This document shows, piece by piece, positions 35,718 to 43,568 of a DNA stretch of 64,000 nt. Below the pieces are notes generated by a model. That model was not told the origin of the DNA and ran no database searches. It saw only the letters and a program-made list of their open reading frames with translations. This DNA comes from Streptomyces sp. Ag109_O5-1. GTDB lineage: Bacteria > Actinomycetota > Actinomycetes > Streptomycetales > Streptomycetaceae. Position numbers and translations under genes: made by a program. Positions within the stretch are counted from its first letter, which is position 1, and each line of letters starts with the position of its first letter. The stretch covers positions 3,658,001 to 3,722,000 of the forward strand of contig NZ_RKQF01000001.1 of NCBI RefSeq assembly GCF_003814875.1, in the 5' to 3' direction.

Positions 35718-36541
35718 TTGTCGGAGCGGGAGAGGGCGGACCGCGAGGCCGGACGTGTACACGTGGTACGCGGTGGCAGGAAGCTGCTGCGTAGTCGGCA
35801 CAACCTCGAAGCGGCCCGTCCGGCTGAGGCGCAGTGGCGTCTGCGGTGGGAGGCCGAGCACTTCTTCCTCCAGGCCGACGGCGAGTCGGGCAGGCGGTTG
35901 GGGAACGAAACGATCCGTGTCACTCCCGGCGGTGAGGTGAGCATCAAACTTCCGGCGCCGCTGGCCGGTCTGGCAAACGCGCCCCACGACCGGTACGTGC
36001 TGTCCTGCCGGGTGGAGTTCCAGCACCGTGGCGAGCAGTGGGCCGACCGCATCACCGCCAACCGCGCCGTGGCGTACCGCGTCCACTACGACGTAGCACG
36101 TGATCGCTGGTATCTGACCGCCTCCTGGCAGATCCCGCCAGTGAGGTTGGTGCCGCTTCAGGCGGCCCGGGCCGACGGGCTGATCGGCGTCGACATGAAT
36201 GCCGACCACCTCGCCGCATGGCGGTTGGACGCTCATGGCAACCCCGTCGGCGAGCCTCGCAGATTCGACTACGACCTCACCGGCACCGCGCACCATCGCG
36301 ACGCGCAGCTGCGGCACGCCCTGATCCAGCTCCTGCACTGGGCGAAACGCCAGGGCCTGGCTGTGGGGCGTCGGACCCTCCAGGCCGGACCGGACGTCCA
36401 GGGGTTCGAGGGAACCCGCCCGCGCATCCCCGGACCACGGACACGATCCGTATGCGCCGGGTGTGGAGCGAAAGCGGGGGACCAGTGTGCCCACAACCGT
36501 TCGGGGCACACGGCTGAGCATGAGCTCTGGCAACAGGACTC
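35718..36541 (+). pseudogene. TnpB-related (IS200/IS605-type) gene, internally deleted
   Basis: About 275 codons run without a stop but end in antisense of the next gene. GRVHVVRGGRKLLRSRHNLE, RWEAEHFFLQADGESG and RLGNETIRV are typical of the TnpB-related proteins of streptomycetes; GVDMNADHLAAWRLDAHGNP is the RuvC-I region with its Asp. After QLLHWAKRQGLAV (about 36366) the central RuvC-II and zinc finger are missing. An Arg/Pro/Gly-rich tail (EGTRPRIPGPRTRSV) follows directly. The N-terminal part is also absent. It lies between the importer permease and the GH74 stub, so it probably marks the event that destroyed GH74. Confidence 0.7.
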
Positions 36542-36593
36542 ACTCCCGCTCAGTCGCTGGGAACGGTGGAAGAGGACGCCGGTAGACGCACGT

Positions 36594-37532
36594 TCACCCC
36601 TTGACCGCCCCCGTCAGCATCCCCTTCTTGAAGTGCTTCTGGACGAACGGCGACAGGACCGCCACCGGCAGCAGTGCCATCACCATCACCGCCATCTGCA
36701 CCGCGAGCCCCGACAGCTCACCCGTCTTGATGGCTTGGGCCATCCCCACCGGGGCCTCCTGCTTCTGGACCAGCTGGATCATGACGTTCTGCAGCGGCAT
36801 CATGTCCTGGTTGTTGAGGTACAGGGACGCGTTGAACCAGGCGCTCCAGTACCCGACCGCGTAGAACAGGGTGATCACGGCCAGCACCGCCCGCGACAGC
36901 GGCATGACGATCTGCCACAGGATCCGGAAGTCGCCGGCGCCGTCGATGCGCGCGCTGTCGATGAGTTCCTGCGAGATGCCCATGAAGAACCCGCGCAGGA
37001 CAAGGATGTTGAAGACGCTCACCGCGCTGGGGAGGATCAGGGCGAGATAGCTGTTCGTGAGGCCCAGGGACTGGACCAGGAGGTACGTCGGGATCAGGCC
37101 CGCGCTGAAGAACATCGTCGCGAGCAGCAGCATCAGGAACCAGCGGTGGCCGAGGGAACCGATGCGCGAGAGGCCGTAGGCGCACAGGACCGACACGGTC
37201 ATCGAGAAGAGCGTGCCGACCAGGGCGATCGCGATGCTGATGATCGTGGCCCGGGTGACCTGGCCGCCGCTCAGCAGTTCCTTGTAGGCGACGAAGGTGA
37301 TGCCCTTGGGCACCATCACCAGGCCGCCGGCCTGGTCGATCGTCCTCCGTGAGGAGAGGCTGGTGACGACGATGATCCACAGCGGGAAGAGGACGCCCAG
37401 GCAGGTCAGGGCGAGGACGAGCCCCTTGCCGGCCACTCCAGCCTTGCTCGGCTCCTCCTCCCAGACCGGGCGGGGCGGAGCGGCCCACCGGGACGGTTCC
37501 CGTACGGGCGGCTCGTCGATGACGGCGGTCAC
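36594..37532 (-). CDS. Oligosaccharide ABC transporter permease (YtcP/MalG-like)
   Basis: This 312-residue membrane protein starts at GTG 37532, whose TGA overlap with the preceding permease couples them. After a short Pro-rich cytoplasmic start come six hydrophobic segments (first: LVLALTCLGVLFPLWIIVV). The conserved EAA-type loop is ELIDSARIDGAGDFRILWQI. It should form the translocation pore with the other permease. No ATPase gene is nearby; such importers often share a genome-wide MsiK-type ATPase in streptomycetes. Mobile-element debris starts 52 bases after its stop. Confidence 0.85.
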   Translation of the reverse strand: MTAVIDEPPVREPSRWAAPPRPVWEEEPSKAGVAGKGLVLALTCLGVLFPLWIIVVTSLSSRRTIDQAGGLVMVPKGITFVAYKELLSGGQVTRATIISIAIALVGTLFSMTVSVLCAYGLSRIGSLGHRWFLMLLLATMFFSAGLIPTYLLVQSLGLTNSYLALILPSAVSVFNILVLRGFFMGISQELIDSARIDGAGDFRILWQIVMPLSRAVLAVITLFYAVGYWSAWFNASLYLNNQDMMPLQNVMIQLVQKQEAPVGMAQAIKTGELSGLAVQMAVMVMALLPVAVLSPFVQKHFKKGMLTGAVKG

Positions 37533-38566
37533 TTCTTGTACACCCCCTGCTCGCCCATGAGATGGGCCACCTTGTTCGCGGCGAGGACCAGGCCGATGCT
37601 GACCACGCCCTTGATGAGGCCGGCGGCGGCCGCGTAGCCGAAGTCCTGGTTGCGGACGCCGTTCCACCAGACGAAGGTGTCGAGGACATCCGAGGCTCCG
37701 GGGCCGACGGCGTCGCGTTGGAGGAGGATCTGTTCGAAGCCGACGGTCAGGGCGTCGCCGACGCGCAGCACCAGCAGCAGGGCGATCACCGGACGCAGGG
37801 CGGGGAGTGTGACATGCCACATGCGGCGCCAGCGGCCCGCTCCGTCCATCGCCGCCGCCTCGTAGAGGTCCGGGCTCACGGACGCCAGTGCCGCCAGGAA
37901 GACGATGATCCCCCAGCCCGCGTCCTTCCAGACGCTCTCCGCCGTGACCAGGAACTTGAAGGTCGACGGGTCGGACATGATGTTGATGCCGTCGTAGCCG
38001 TGCCGTCGCAGCAGCTGTGACAGCAGGCCCGCGCCGCCGAAGATCTGCTGGAAGACGGAGATGACCAGCACCCAGGAGAAGAAGTGCGGGAGGTACAGGA
38101 CCGCCTGCGCGATCGCCCGCACCCGGGGCCGGACCACGCTGTTGATGAGCAGTGCGAGCGCGATCGGGATCGGGAAGAACAGCACGAGTTGCAGGAAGAA
38201 CAGCACCAGGGTGTTCTTCACCGCGTTCCAGAACGCCGAGTCCGCGAAGATCTGCTGGAAGTTCTCCAGGCCCACCCAGGCGCTGTGCAGCATGGAGACG
38301 ATGCCGTTGTCGCTGACGTACGGGTCGTAGTCCTGGAAGGCGACGATGTTGCCGAGGATCGGCAGGTAGTTGAAGACCAGGAGCAGCAGGACCGCCGGCA
38401 GCGTCATCAGGATCAGTACGCGGTCGCGTCTGAATCTGAGGCGCAGGCTCAGTTTCCCGGCCTTCGACTTCTTCTCCGTTCCGGTGGTGCCTTCGGACGC
38501 CACCGGAGTCCTCCCCGCTCTGTCGTCTGCCTCGGCCCTGCTGCGAGGCACCGTGCTGTGGGACAC
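37529..38566 (-). CDS. Oligosaccharide ABC transporter permease (LplB-like)
   Basis: This 345-residue protein has a charged N-terminus, then a first membrane segment (VLILMTLPAVLLLLVFNYL) and about five more. LYEAAAMDGAGRWRRMWHVT is the EAA loop that contacts the ATPase. The class (LplB with YtcP) is typical of importers for complex plant-cell-wall oligosaccharides. It is 27 bases downstream of the binding protein and overlaps the second permease. Confidence 0.87.
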   Translation of the reverse strand: MSHSTVPRSRAEADDRAGRTPVASEGTTGTEKKSKAGKLSLRLRFRRDRVLILMTLPAVLLLLVFNYLPILGNIVAFQDYDPYVSDNGIVSMLHSAWVGLENFQQIFADSAFWNAVKNTLVLFFLQLVLFFPIPIALALLINSVVRPRVRAIAQAVLYLPHFFSWVLVISVFQQIFGGAGLLSQLLRRHGYDGINIMSDPSTFKFLVTAESVWKDAGWGIIVFLAALASVSPDLYEAAAMDGAGRWRRMWHVTLPALRPVIALLLVLRVGDALTVGFEQILLQRDAVGPGASDVLDTFVWWNGVRNQDFGYAAAAGLIKGVVSIGLVLAANKVAHLMGEQGVYKK

Positions 38567-38593
38567 GGCCGTTCTCCTTGCCTCGGTGCCTGG

Positions 38594-40285
38594 TCAGCTC
38601 GCGGACGAACCGTTGTCGTCGAGCAGCTTCTGGTACCAGTCGCGCAGCTTGTCGCCGCCCTTGCTCTTCCAGTCGGAGACGGCCTGCTGCATGTCGCTGA
38701 TCTTCTTGCGGCCGCGCGTGATGTCGTCTTCCAGCGTCTCGAAGTTGTCCATGAGGTTGGCGTAGCGGGACGGCTCGGTGATCATCTGGCCGAAGAAGCT
38801 GGACTTCTTGGTGAAGGAGCCCATCCGCTGCTGCCACTCCACCTGGGCCTTGGCGACCTCGGGGAAGTCGGGGTGGGCGATGGTGGAGGCGGGGCTGGCG
38901 ACCATGACGTAGGCGTTGATGACCTCGTTGTTGCCCTGGGTGGTCTTGGTGGGCACACCGTTCTTGACGGTGTAGTGGGTGCCCTCGACGCCGTAGTTGG
39001 TGGCCATGTACTCCTTGGTGCCGTACGGCGCGGCGGTGGTGTTGGCGACGGCCAGCACGTCGTGGATCACGGACTCCGAGGCCTTCTTGTTGACGAACGC
39101 GAAGATGCCGGCGGGCTGTTCGGCCCAGACCTGCGGGTTGCCGCCGTCGTGGGCGTAGACGTCCATGCCCCAGATCTTGTAGTCCGGGTTCTGAGTGGCC
39201 TGTTCGGCGGTGCGGCTCCACCACTGGCTGATGTCGTTGGGGTAGATCAGGAACTCGCCGGCCGCGAACTTGGGGCCCGCGTCGGGGGCGTTCTTGCCCA
39301 GCATGGCGTCGGGGTGGACGACCCCGGCGGCGAAGAGCTTGCGGGTCCACTCCAGCGCTTCGAGGTATTCCTGGGTCTCGATGCGGTTGATCAGCTTGCC
39401 GTCGACGAGGTTCCAGCCGAGCGGCTTCTCGCTGCCGGAGAGCACGCTGAACATCTGCCAGGCGGTCCACTTCATGTCCATGCAGGCCCAGCGCTTGGCC
39501 TTGGCGTTGGTGATCTCCTTGGCCAGCGCGAGGAACTCGTCCGCCGAACGCGGAACCTGGTAGCCCTTCTTGTCGAAGATGTCCTTGCGGTACAAGGGCA
39601 CGATGTTGGTCACGTACGAGGAGGGCATCGGCAGGCCGCGCAGCTTGCCGCCGAAGATGCAGCGCCGCCAGGCGTCGGTGGGGATGGCGGCGAGGTTCGG
39701 GTAGTCCTTGACCTTGTCGCCCGACAGGTAGGGGCCGAGGTCGGCGAACTTGCTGATGATGGCGGTGGGTATCTTGCCGCCCATGTTCCAGTTCGGGACG
39801 ACCACGACGTCCGGTACGTCGCTGGAGGCGAGGACCGCGCCCAGCTTCTGGTCGTAGGTGTTGCCGTCCTGGTTCTGCCACTCGACGTCGACGCCGATCA
39901 TGCTGTTCATCGCCGTGTAGTAGGCGTTGTCCTGCTTCGGCGGGGAGCCCCAGAACGGGGCCATGATGGTGACCTTGCCGCCCTTGCCGAGCTTCTTCGG
40001 GACGGAGGTCTTCAGGGTCGCCAGGTCGAGCTTGCTGGTGAAGCCGATCGAGGAGCCGTTCTTCGACGGGATGTCCGGCGTCACCACGTTGTTGGCGACG
40101 TAGGACGGCAGCAGCTTCTTCGCGTCCTTGCCCGAGGAGGAGCCCCCTCCCGACCCGCTGTCCGACCCTCCGCAGGCGGCGAGCAGCGGCATCCCGCCGG
40201 CCACCGCTGCGGTGGCGACTGCCGTGGAGGCGAGGAAACTTCTCCGGCTCGGCCCGGAGGGGGCGGAAGCGGCGTTCGGCGTCAT
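38594..40285 (-). CDS. Extracellular oligosaccharide-binding lipoprotein
   Basis: This 563-residue protein has a Tat-type signal (PSRRSFLASTA) with lipobox LLAAC (cysteine about 38), so it should be a membrane-anchored lipoprotein. A Gly/Ser linker (GGSDSGSGGGSSSG) follows, then a large solute-binding domain of the LipO/family-1 type for complex oligosaccharides (for example MAPFWGSPPKQDNAYYTAMN). It presents the sugar to the two permeases. It is the first gene of the minus-strand unit; the operator at 40428 lies 143 bases upstream. Confidence 0.88.
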   Translation of the reverse strand: MTPNAASAPSGPSRRSFLASTAVATAAVAGGMPLLAACGGSDSGSGGGSSSGKDAKKLLPSYVANNVVTPDIPSKNGSSIGFTSKLDLATLKTSVPKKLGKGGKVTIMAPFWGSPPKQDNAYYTAMNSMIGVDVEWQNQDGNTYDQKLGAVLASSDVPDVVVVPNWNMGGKIPTAIISKFADLGPYLSGDKVKDYPNLAAIPTDAWRRCIFGGKLRGLPMPSSYVTNIVPLYRKDIFDKKGYQVPRSADEFLALAKEITNAKAKRWACMDMKWTAWQMFSVLSGSEKPLGWNLVDGKLINRIETQEYLEALEWTRKLFAAGVVHPDAMLGKNAPDAGPKFAAGEFLIYPNDISQWWSRTAEQATQNPDYKIWGMDVYAHDGGNPQVWAEQPAGIFAFVNKKASESVIHDVLAVANTTAAPYGTKEYMATNYGVEGTHYTVKNGVPTKTTQGNNEVINAYVMVASPASTIAHPDFPEVAKAQVEWQQRMGSFTKKSSFFGQMITEPSRYANLMDNFETLEDDITRGRKKISDMQQAVSDWKSKGGDKLRDWYQKLLDDNGSSAS

Positions 40286-40427
40286 TGCGTCAACCCTTCA
40301 TGGCGCACCAGGACACCCGGCGGTGGCCGTCGGCTGCGGTGTCTCGAGTGGAACTGGCTGAGCTGAAGCGGTCCCCCGACCCATGTCCCACGACCCCTGT
40401 CATGCGTCCCTGGGGCGAACTGGCTAG

Positions 40428-40441
40428 TCGAAGCGCTTCGA
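40428..40441. promoter_or_regulatory. LacI-type operator TCGAAGCGCTTCGA, copy 3
   Basis: This perfect palindrome is identical to the site at 25869. It lies 143 bases before the start of the oligosaccharide-binding protein gene and should control the importer and possibly the downstream GH genes. Confidence 0.75.
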
Positions 40442-40587
40442 TGTTGCTGCGAGGTTAAGTGAACACCCGGGGGTGCACAAGGGTCGCTTCCAAGATTCCT
40501 CCGAGGCGCCGGGGATGACCTCTGGGTATGCGGCGCTTGAAATAACGGTGTGCATCCCTTGACACCCACCCCTGCGTCGAATGAGCA

Positions 40588-40601
40588 TCGAAGCGCTTCG
40601 A
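40588..40601. promoter_or_regulatory. LacI-type operator TCGAAGCGCTTCGA, copy 4
   Basis: This perfect palindrome lies 36 bases before the GTG of the GH3 gene, at or just after the -10 position of a promoter with TTGACA 23 bases upstream. It is the most convincing repression site of the four. Confidence 0.78.
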
Positions 40602-40637
40602 AAGCTCCTCGCCGCTCCATCTCAAGGGGAACCGCAC

Positions 40638-43478
40638 GTGACCGCACAAACGCCGCCTACGCCGCCTTTCCGCGATGCGCACCTGCCGTTCGCGAAGCGC
40701 ATCGACGACCTGCTGGCACGGCTCACCCTGGACGAGAAGGTCTCCTTCCTGCACCAGTTCGCGCCCGCCGTCGAGCGTCTGGGCATCGCGGCCTTCCGCA
40801 CCGGCCAGGAGGCCCTGCACGGGGTGGCCTGGATGGGCCCGGCGACGGTGTTCCCGCAGGCGGTGGGACTCGGCGCGACCTGGAACACCGAGCTCGTACG
40901 ACGGGTCGGGGAGGCCGTGTCCAAGGAGGTCCGGGCGATGCGCGCCCGCGACGACCGGGTCGGCCTCAACGTCTGGGCCCCCACGGTGAACCTGCTGCGC
41001 CACCCGCTCTGGGGCCGTAACGAGGAGGGCTACTCCGAGGACCCGAAGCTGACCTCCGCCATCGCGACCGCCTACACCCGTGGCCTGCGCGGCGACCACC
41101 CGGTGTACTGGCGCACGGCTCCCGTGCTGAAGCACTGGCTGGCCCACAACAACGAGACGGACCGGGCCACTTCCTCCTCCTCGGTCCGCCCGCGCGTGCT
41201 GCACGAATACGACCTGCGCGCCTTCAAGGAGACCGTGGAGGCGGGTGCGGTGGCCGGGGTGATGCCCGCCTACAACCTGGTCAACGGCCGCCCCAACCAC
41301 GTCTCCCCGTACCTGCGCGAGCAGCTGCGCACCTGGACCGAGGAGGACCTGCTGGTCTGCTCGGACGCCGGCGCGCCCTCCAACCTGGTCGACCACGAGC
41401 ACTACTTCGACATCCACGAGGAAGCGACGGCGGCCGCCCTCCTCGCCGGCGTCGACAGCTTCACCGACCACGGCACGGACGGCTCGCAGATCGTCGCGCG
41501 GGTCAAGGGGGCCCTGGAGCGGGGCCTGTTGACGGAGGCCGACGTCGACACGGCGGTCCGCCGCCAGCTCTCGGTCCGGTTCCGCCTCGGCGAGTTCGAC
41601 CCGCACTACGACCCGCACCTGAGCACCACGGAGTTCGACACCCCGGCGCACCGCGCCCTCGCCCAGGAGGCCGCGGAACAGGCCGTGGTACTCCTCAAGA
41701 ACGACGACGACCTGCTGCCGCTCGCGCCCGACACCCGGATCGCCGTGGTCGGTCTGCTTGCCGACGAGTGCAAGCTCGACTGGTACAGCGGCACCCTGAT
41801 CCACCGCTCCACCCCGCTGGAGGGTCTGTACGAGCGGTTCGGCGCGGAGCGGGTGGAGTTCGCGGAGGGCGTGGACCGGGTCCGGCTGAAGCTCGCGGAC
41901 GGTGCCTTCCTGCACGTACCGGCCGCCCCCGAGGCCACCGACGAGGTGCGCGGCGCGGAAGGCGCCCTGGATCCCGCCCTCCTCGCCGGCCGTACGGACC
42001 TGCCCCCGCTCACCACCGACCCGACGGGCACCGAATTCGCCCTCGTCGACTGGGGCGAGGGGGTGCTGACGCTGCGCGCCCCGGACGGCCGTTACCTCTC
42101 GGCCGCCGACGACGGCTTCGTCCGCGCCGCCGCGGACCAGCCCGGCGGCTGGGTCGTCCAGGAGACGTTCCGCCTGGAACCCCACGACAACGGTCACCTC
42201 CTCCGGCATCTCGGCACGGGTCGCCACGTCTCTGTCGCCGCCGACGGTGTGAGGGTTGCCGCCGAAAACGCTTCCATCTTCGAACTGATCATCGTCGAAC
42301 GGGGTACGGACGCCGTCGCCAGGGTCGCCGCCGCGGCCGACGCGGTCCTGGTGGTCGCGGGCAACGACCCGCACATCAACGGCCGCGAGACCGAGGACCG
42401 TACGACCCTCGCGCTGCCCCCGCAGCAGGAGCGGCTGCTGCGGGCGGCCCGCGCCGCGAACCCGAGGACCGTGCTGGCGCTGACGTCGGCCTACCCCTAC
42501 GCGGTGGACGTGGCCCGCCTCCCGGCCGTGCTCTGGACGGCCCACGGCGGCCAGGCGGCCGGCACCGCCCTCGCCCGTGTCCTCGCCGGTGACGTCTCCC
42601 CCGCGGGCCGCCTCCCGCAGACCTGGTACGCGGCCGACGCCGACCTTCCCGACCTTCTCGACTACGACATCCTGGGCGCCCGCCAGACCTACCTCTACTT
42701 CGAGGGCACCCCGCTCTTCCCGTTCGGCCACGGGCTGTCCTACGCGTCCTTCTCCTACGCGGACCTGACGACCGAGGTGACGGACGGGACGCTCCGTGTC
42801 ACCTTCACGGTCGCCAACACCGGCGATGTGGCGGCGGACGAGGTCGCCCAGCTCTACACCCGGGCCGTCGAACCGTCGTCGATCCGCCCGCGCCGGGAAC
42901 TCCTCGCCCACCGCCGCCTCACCCTGGCCCCCGGCGAACGGACCGGGGTGGCCTTCGAAGTACCGCTCTCCGCCTTCGAGTTCTGGGATGTGGCACACGG
43001 CCGACGGCGCCTGGAGCACGGTCCGTACGACGTACTGGTCGGTGCGTCCAGCGAGGACGTCCGCCTGCGTACGACGCTGGTCCTGGACGGCGAGCAGGCG
43101 ACACCGCGGCCTGCCGCCGAACGCGGCCTGGAGGCGGCGGACTTCGACGAGCAGTCGAACATCGCGATCGTGGACCGTACGAGGACGGAGGGCGACGCGG
43201 TCACGCCGCAGGGCGACGGCTCCGGTGAACTCGTCTACCGGGACTGCGACTTGGGCCGGGGAGTGACGGAGGTGACCGCCCGGGTGTCAGGCACGGGCAC
43301 GCTGGAACTCACCCTGGACGGCGGCCCGTCACTGGCGGAGCTGAAACTCACGGACCCGACGCCGGACGCATACACGTACACCTCGCTGACGGCCCCCCTC
43401 GCCACCGAGGGCGTCCACGACGTCCACCTCAGACTGCGCGGCCCCCTACGGCTCGCGCACGTCGACTTCTCCGGTTGA
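40638..43478 (+). CDS. GH3 beta-glucosidase with fascin-like insert and CBM6-like end
   Basis: This 946-residue enzyme starts at GTG 40638 behind AAGGGGA. An in-frame ATG at 40581 would span the operator and is rejected. Domain order is the GH3 N-terminal barrel (nucleophile Asp243 in DLLVCSDAGAP; KHWLAHNNETDR is the KH motif). The alpha/beta sandwich (VVLLKNDDDLLPL) is split by a beta-trefoil fascin-like insert (about 440-560, LRAPDGRYLSAADDGF). Then come a fibronectin-III-like domain and a C-terminal CBM6-like domain (about 860-946). It has no signal peptide. It should act on imported gluco- or xyloglucan fragments. Confidence 0.88.
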   Translation: MTAQTPPTPPFRDAHLPFAKRIDDLLARLTLDEKVSFLHQFAPAVERLGIAAFRTGQEALHGVAWMGPATVFPQAVGLGATWNTELVRRVGEAVSKEVRAMRARDDRVGLNVWAPTVNLLRHPLWGRNEEGYSEDPKLTSAIATAYTRGLRGDHPVYWRTAPVLKHWLAHNNETDRATSSSSVRPRVLHEYDLRAFKETVEAGAVAGVMPAYNLVNGRPNHVSPYLREQLRTWTEEDLLVCSDAGAPSNLVDHEHYFDIHEEATAAALLAGVDSFTDHGTDGSQIVARVKGALERGLLTEADVDTAVRRQLSVRFRLGEFDPHYDPHLSTTEFDTPAHRALAQEAAEQAVVLLKNDDDLLPLAPDTRIAVVGLLADECKLDWYSGTLIHRSTPLEGLYERFGAERVEFAEGVDRVRLKLADGAFLHVPAAPEATDEVRGAEGALDPALLAGRTDLPPLTTDPTGTEFALVDWGEGVLTLRAPDGRYLSAADDGFVRAAADQPGGWVVQETFRLEPHDNGHLLRHLGTGRHVSVAADGVRVAAENASIFELIIVERGTDAVARVAAAADAVLVVAGNDPHINGRETEDRTTLALPPQQERLLRAARAANPRTVLALTSAYPYAVDVARLPAVLWTAHGGQAAGTALARVLAGDVSPAGRLPQTWYAADADLPDLLDYDILGARQTYLYFEGTPLFPFGHGLSYASFSYADLTTEVTDGTLRVTFTVANTGDVAADEVAQLYTRAVEPSSIRPRRELLAHRRLTLAPGERTGVAFEVPLSAFEFWDVAHGRRRLEHGPYDVLVGASSEDVRLRTTLVLDGEQATPRPAAERGLEAADFDEQSNIAIVDRTRTEGDAVTPQGDGSGELVYRDCDLGRGVTEVTARVSGTGTLELTLDGGPSLAELKLTDPTPDAYTYTSLTAPLATEGVHDVHLRLRGPLRLAHVDFSG

Positions 43479-43499
43479 GGGTCCGGAGCGGTCGGCACG

Positions 43500-43542
43500 G
43501 AGAACGGCCGCAGCCCCCGCACAGCGGGCTGCGGCCGTTCTC
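43500..43542. terminator. Strong hairpin terminator between convergent genes
   Basis: GAGAACGGCCGCAGCCC pairs with GGGCTGCGGCCGTTCTC (17 perfect bp) around a 9-base loop, followed by TTTCTCTC on the plus strand. It lies between the GH3 stop and the aldehyde dehydrogenase stop and should end both transcripts. Confidence 0.88.
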
Positions 43543-43568
43543 TTTCTCTCCGGTCTGTCCGTGGCAGG

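Larger units (their letters stand above)
40286..40637. promoter_or_regulatory. Divergent promoter region of importer and GH3 genes
   Basis: This 352-base gap holds two perfect TCGAAGCGCTTCGA sites, at 40428-40441 facing the importer and at 40588-40601 facing GH3. For GH3 a consensus -35 TTGACA lies at 40559-40564, and a weak -10 (GAGCAT, 18-base spacer) runs directly into the operator, so a bound repressor would block initiation. No -10 for the importer is certain. Confidence 0.65.

Noticed and set aside
36594..39881. A 1095-residue minus-strand frame that seems to fuse a transporter to another protein
   Set aside because: Only its last 312 codons are the real permease, starting at GTG 37532. 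The upstream part is a shadow of the other permease and binding-protein genes.
40581..40637. ATG 40581 as start of the GH3 gene
   Set aside because: It would place the operator inside the coding region and has no ribosome-binding site; GTG 40638 behind AAGGGGA fits the GH3 start.
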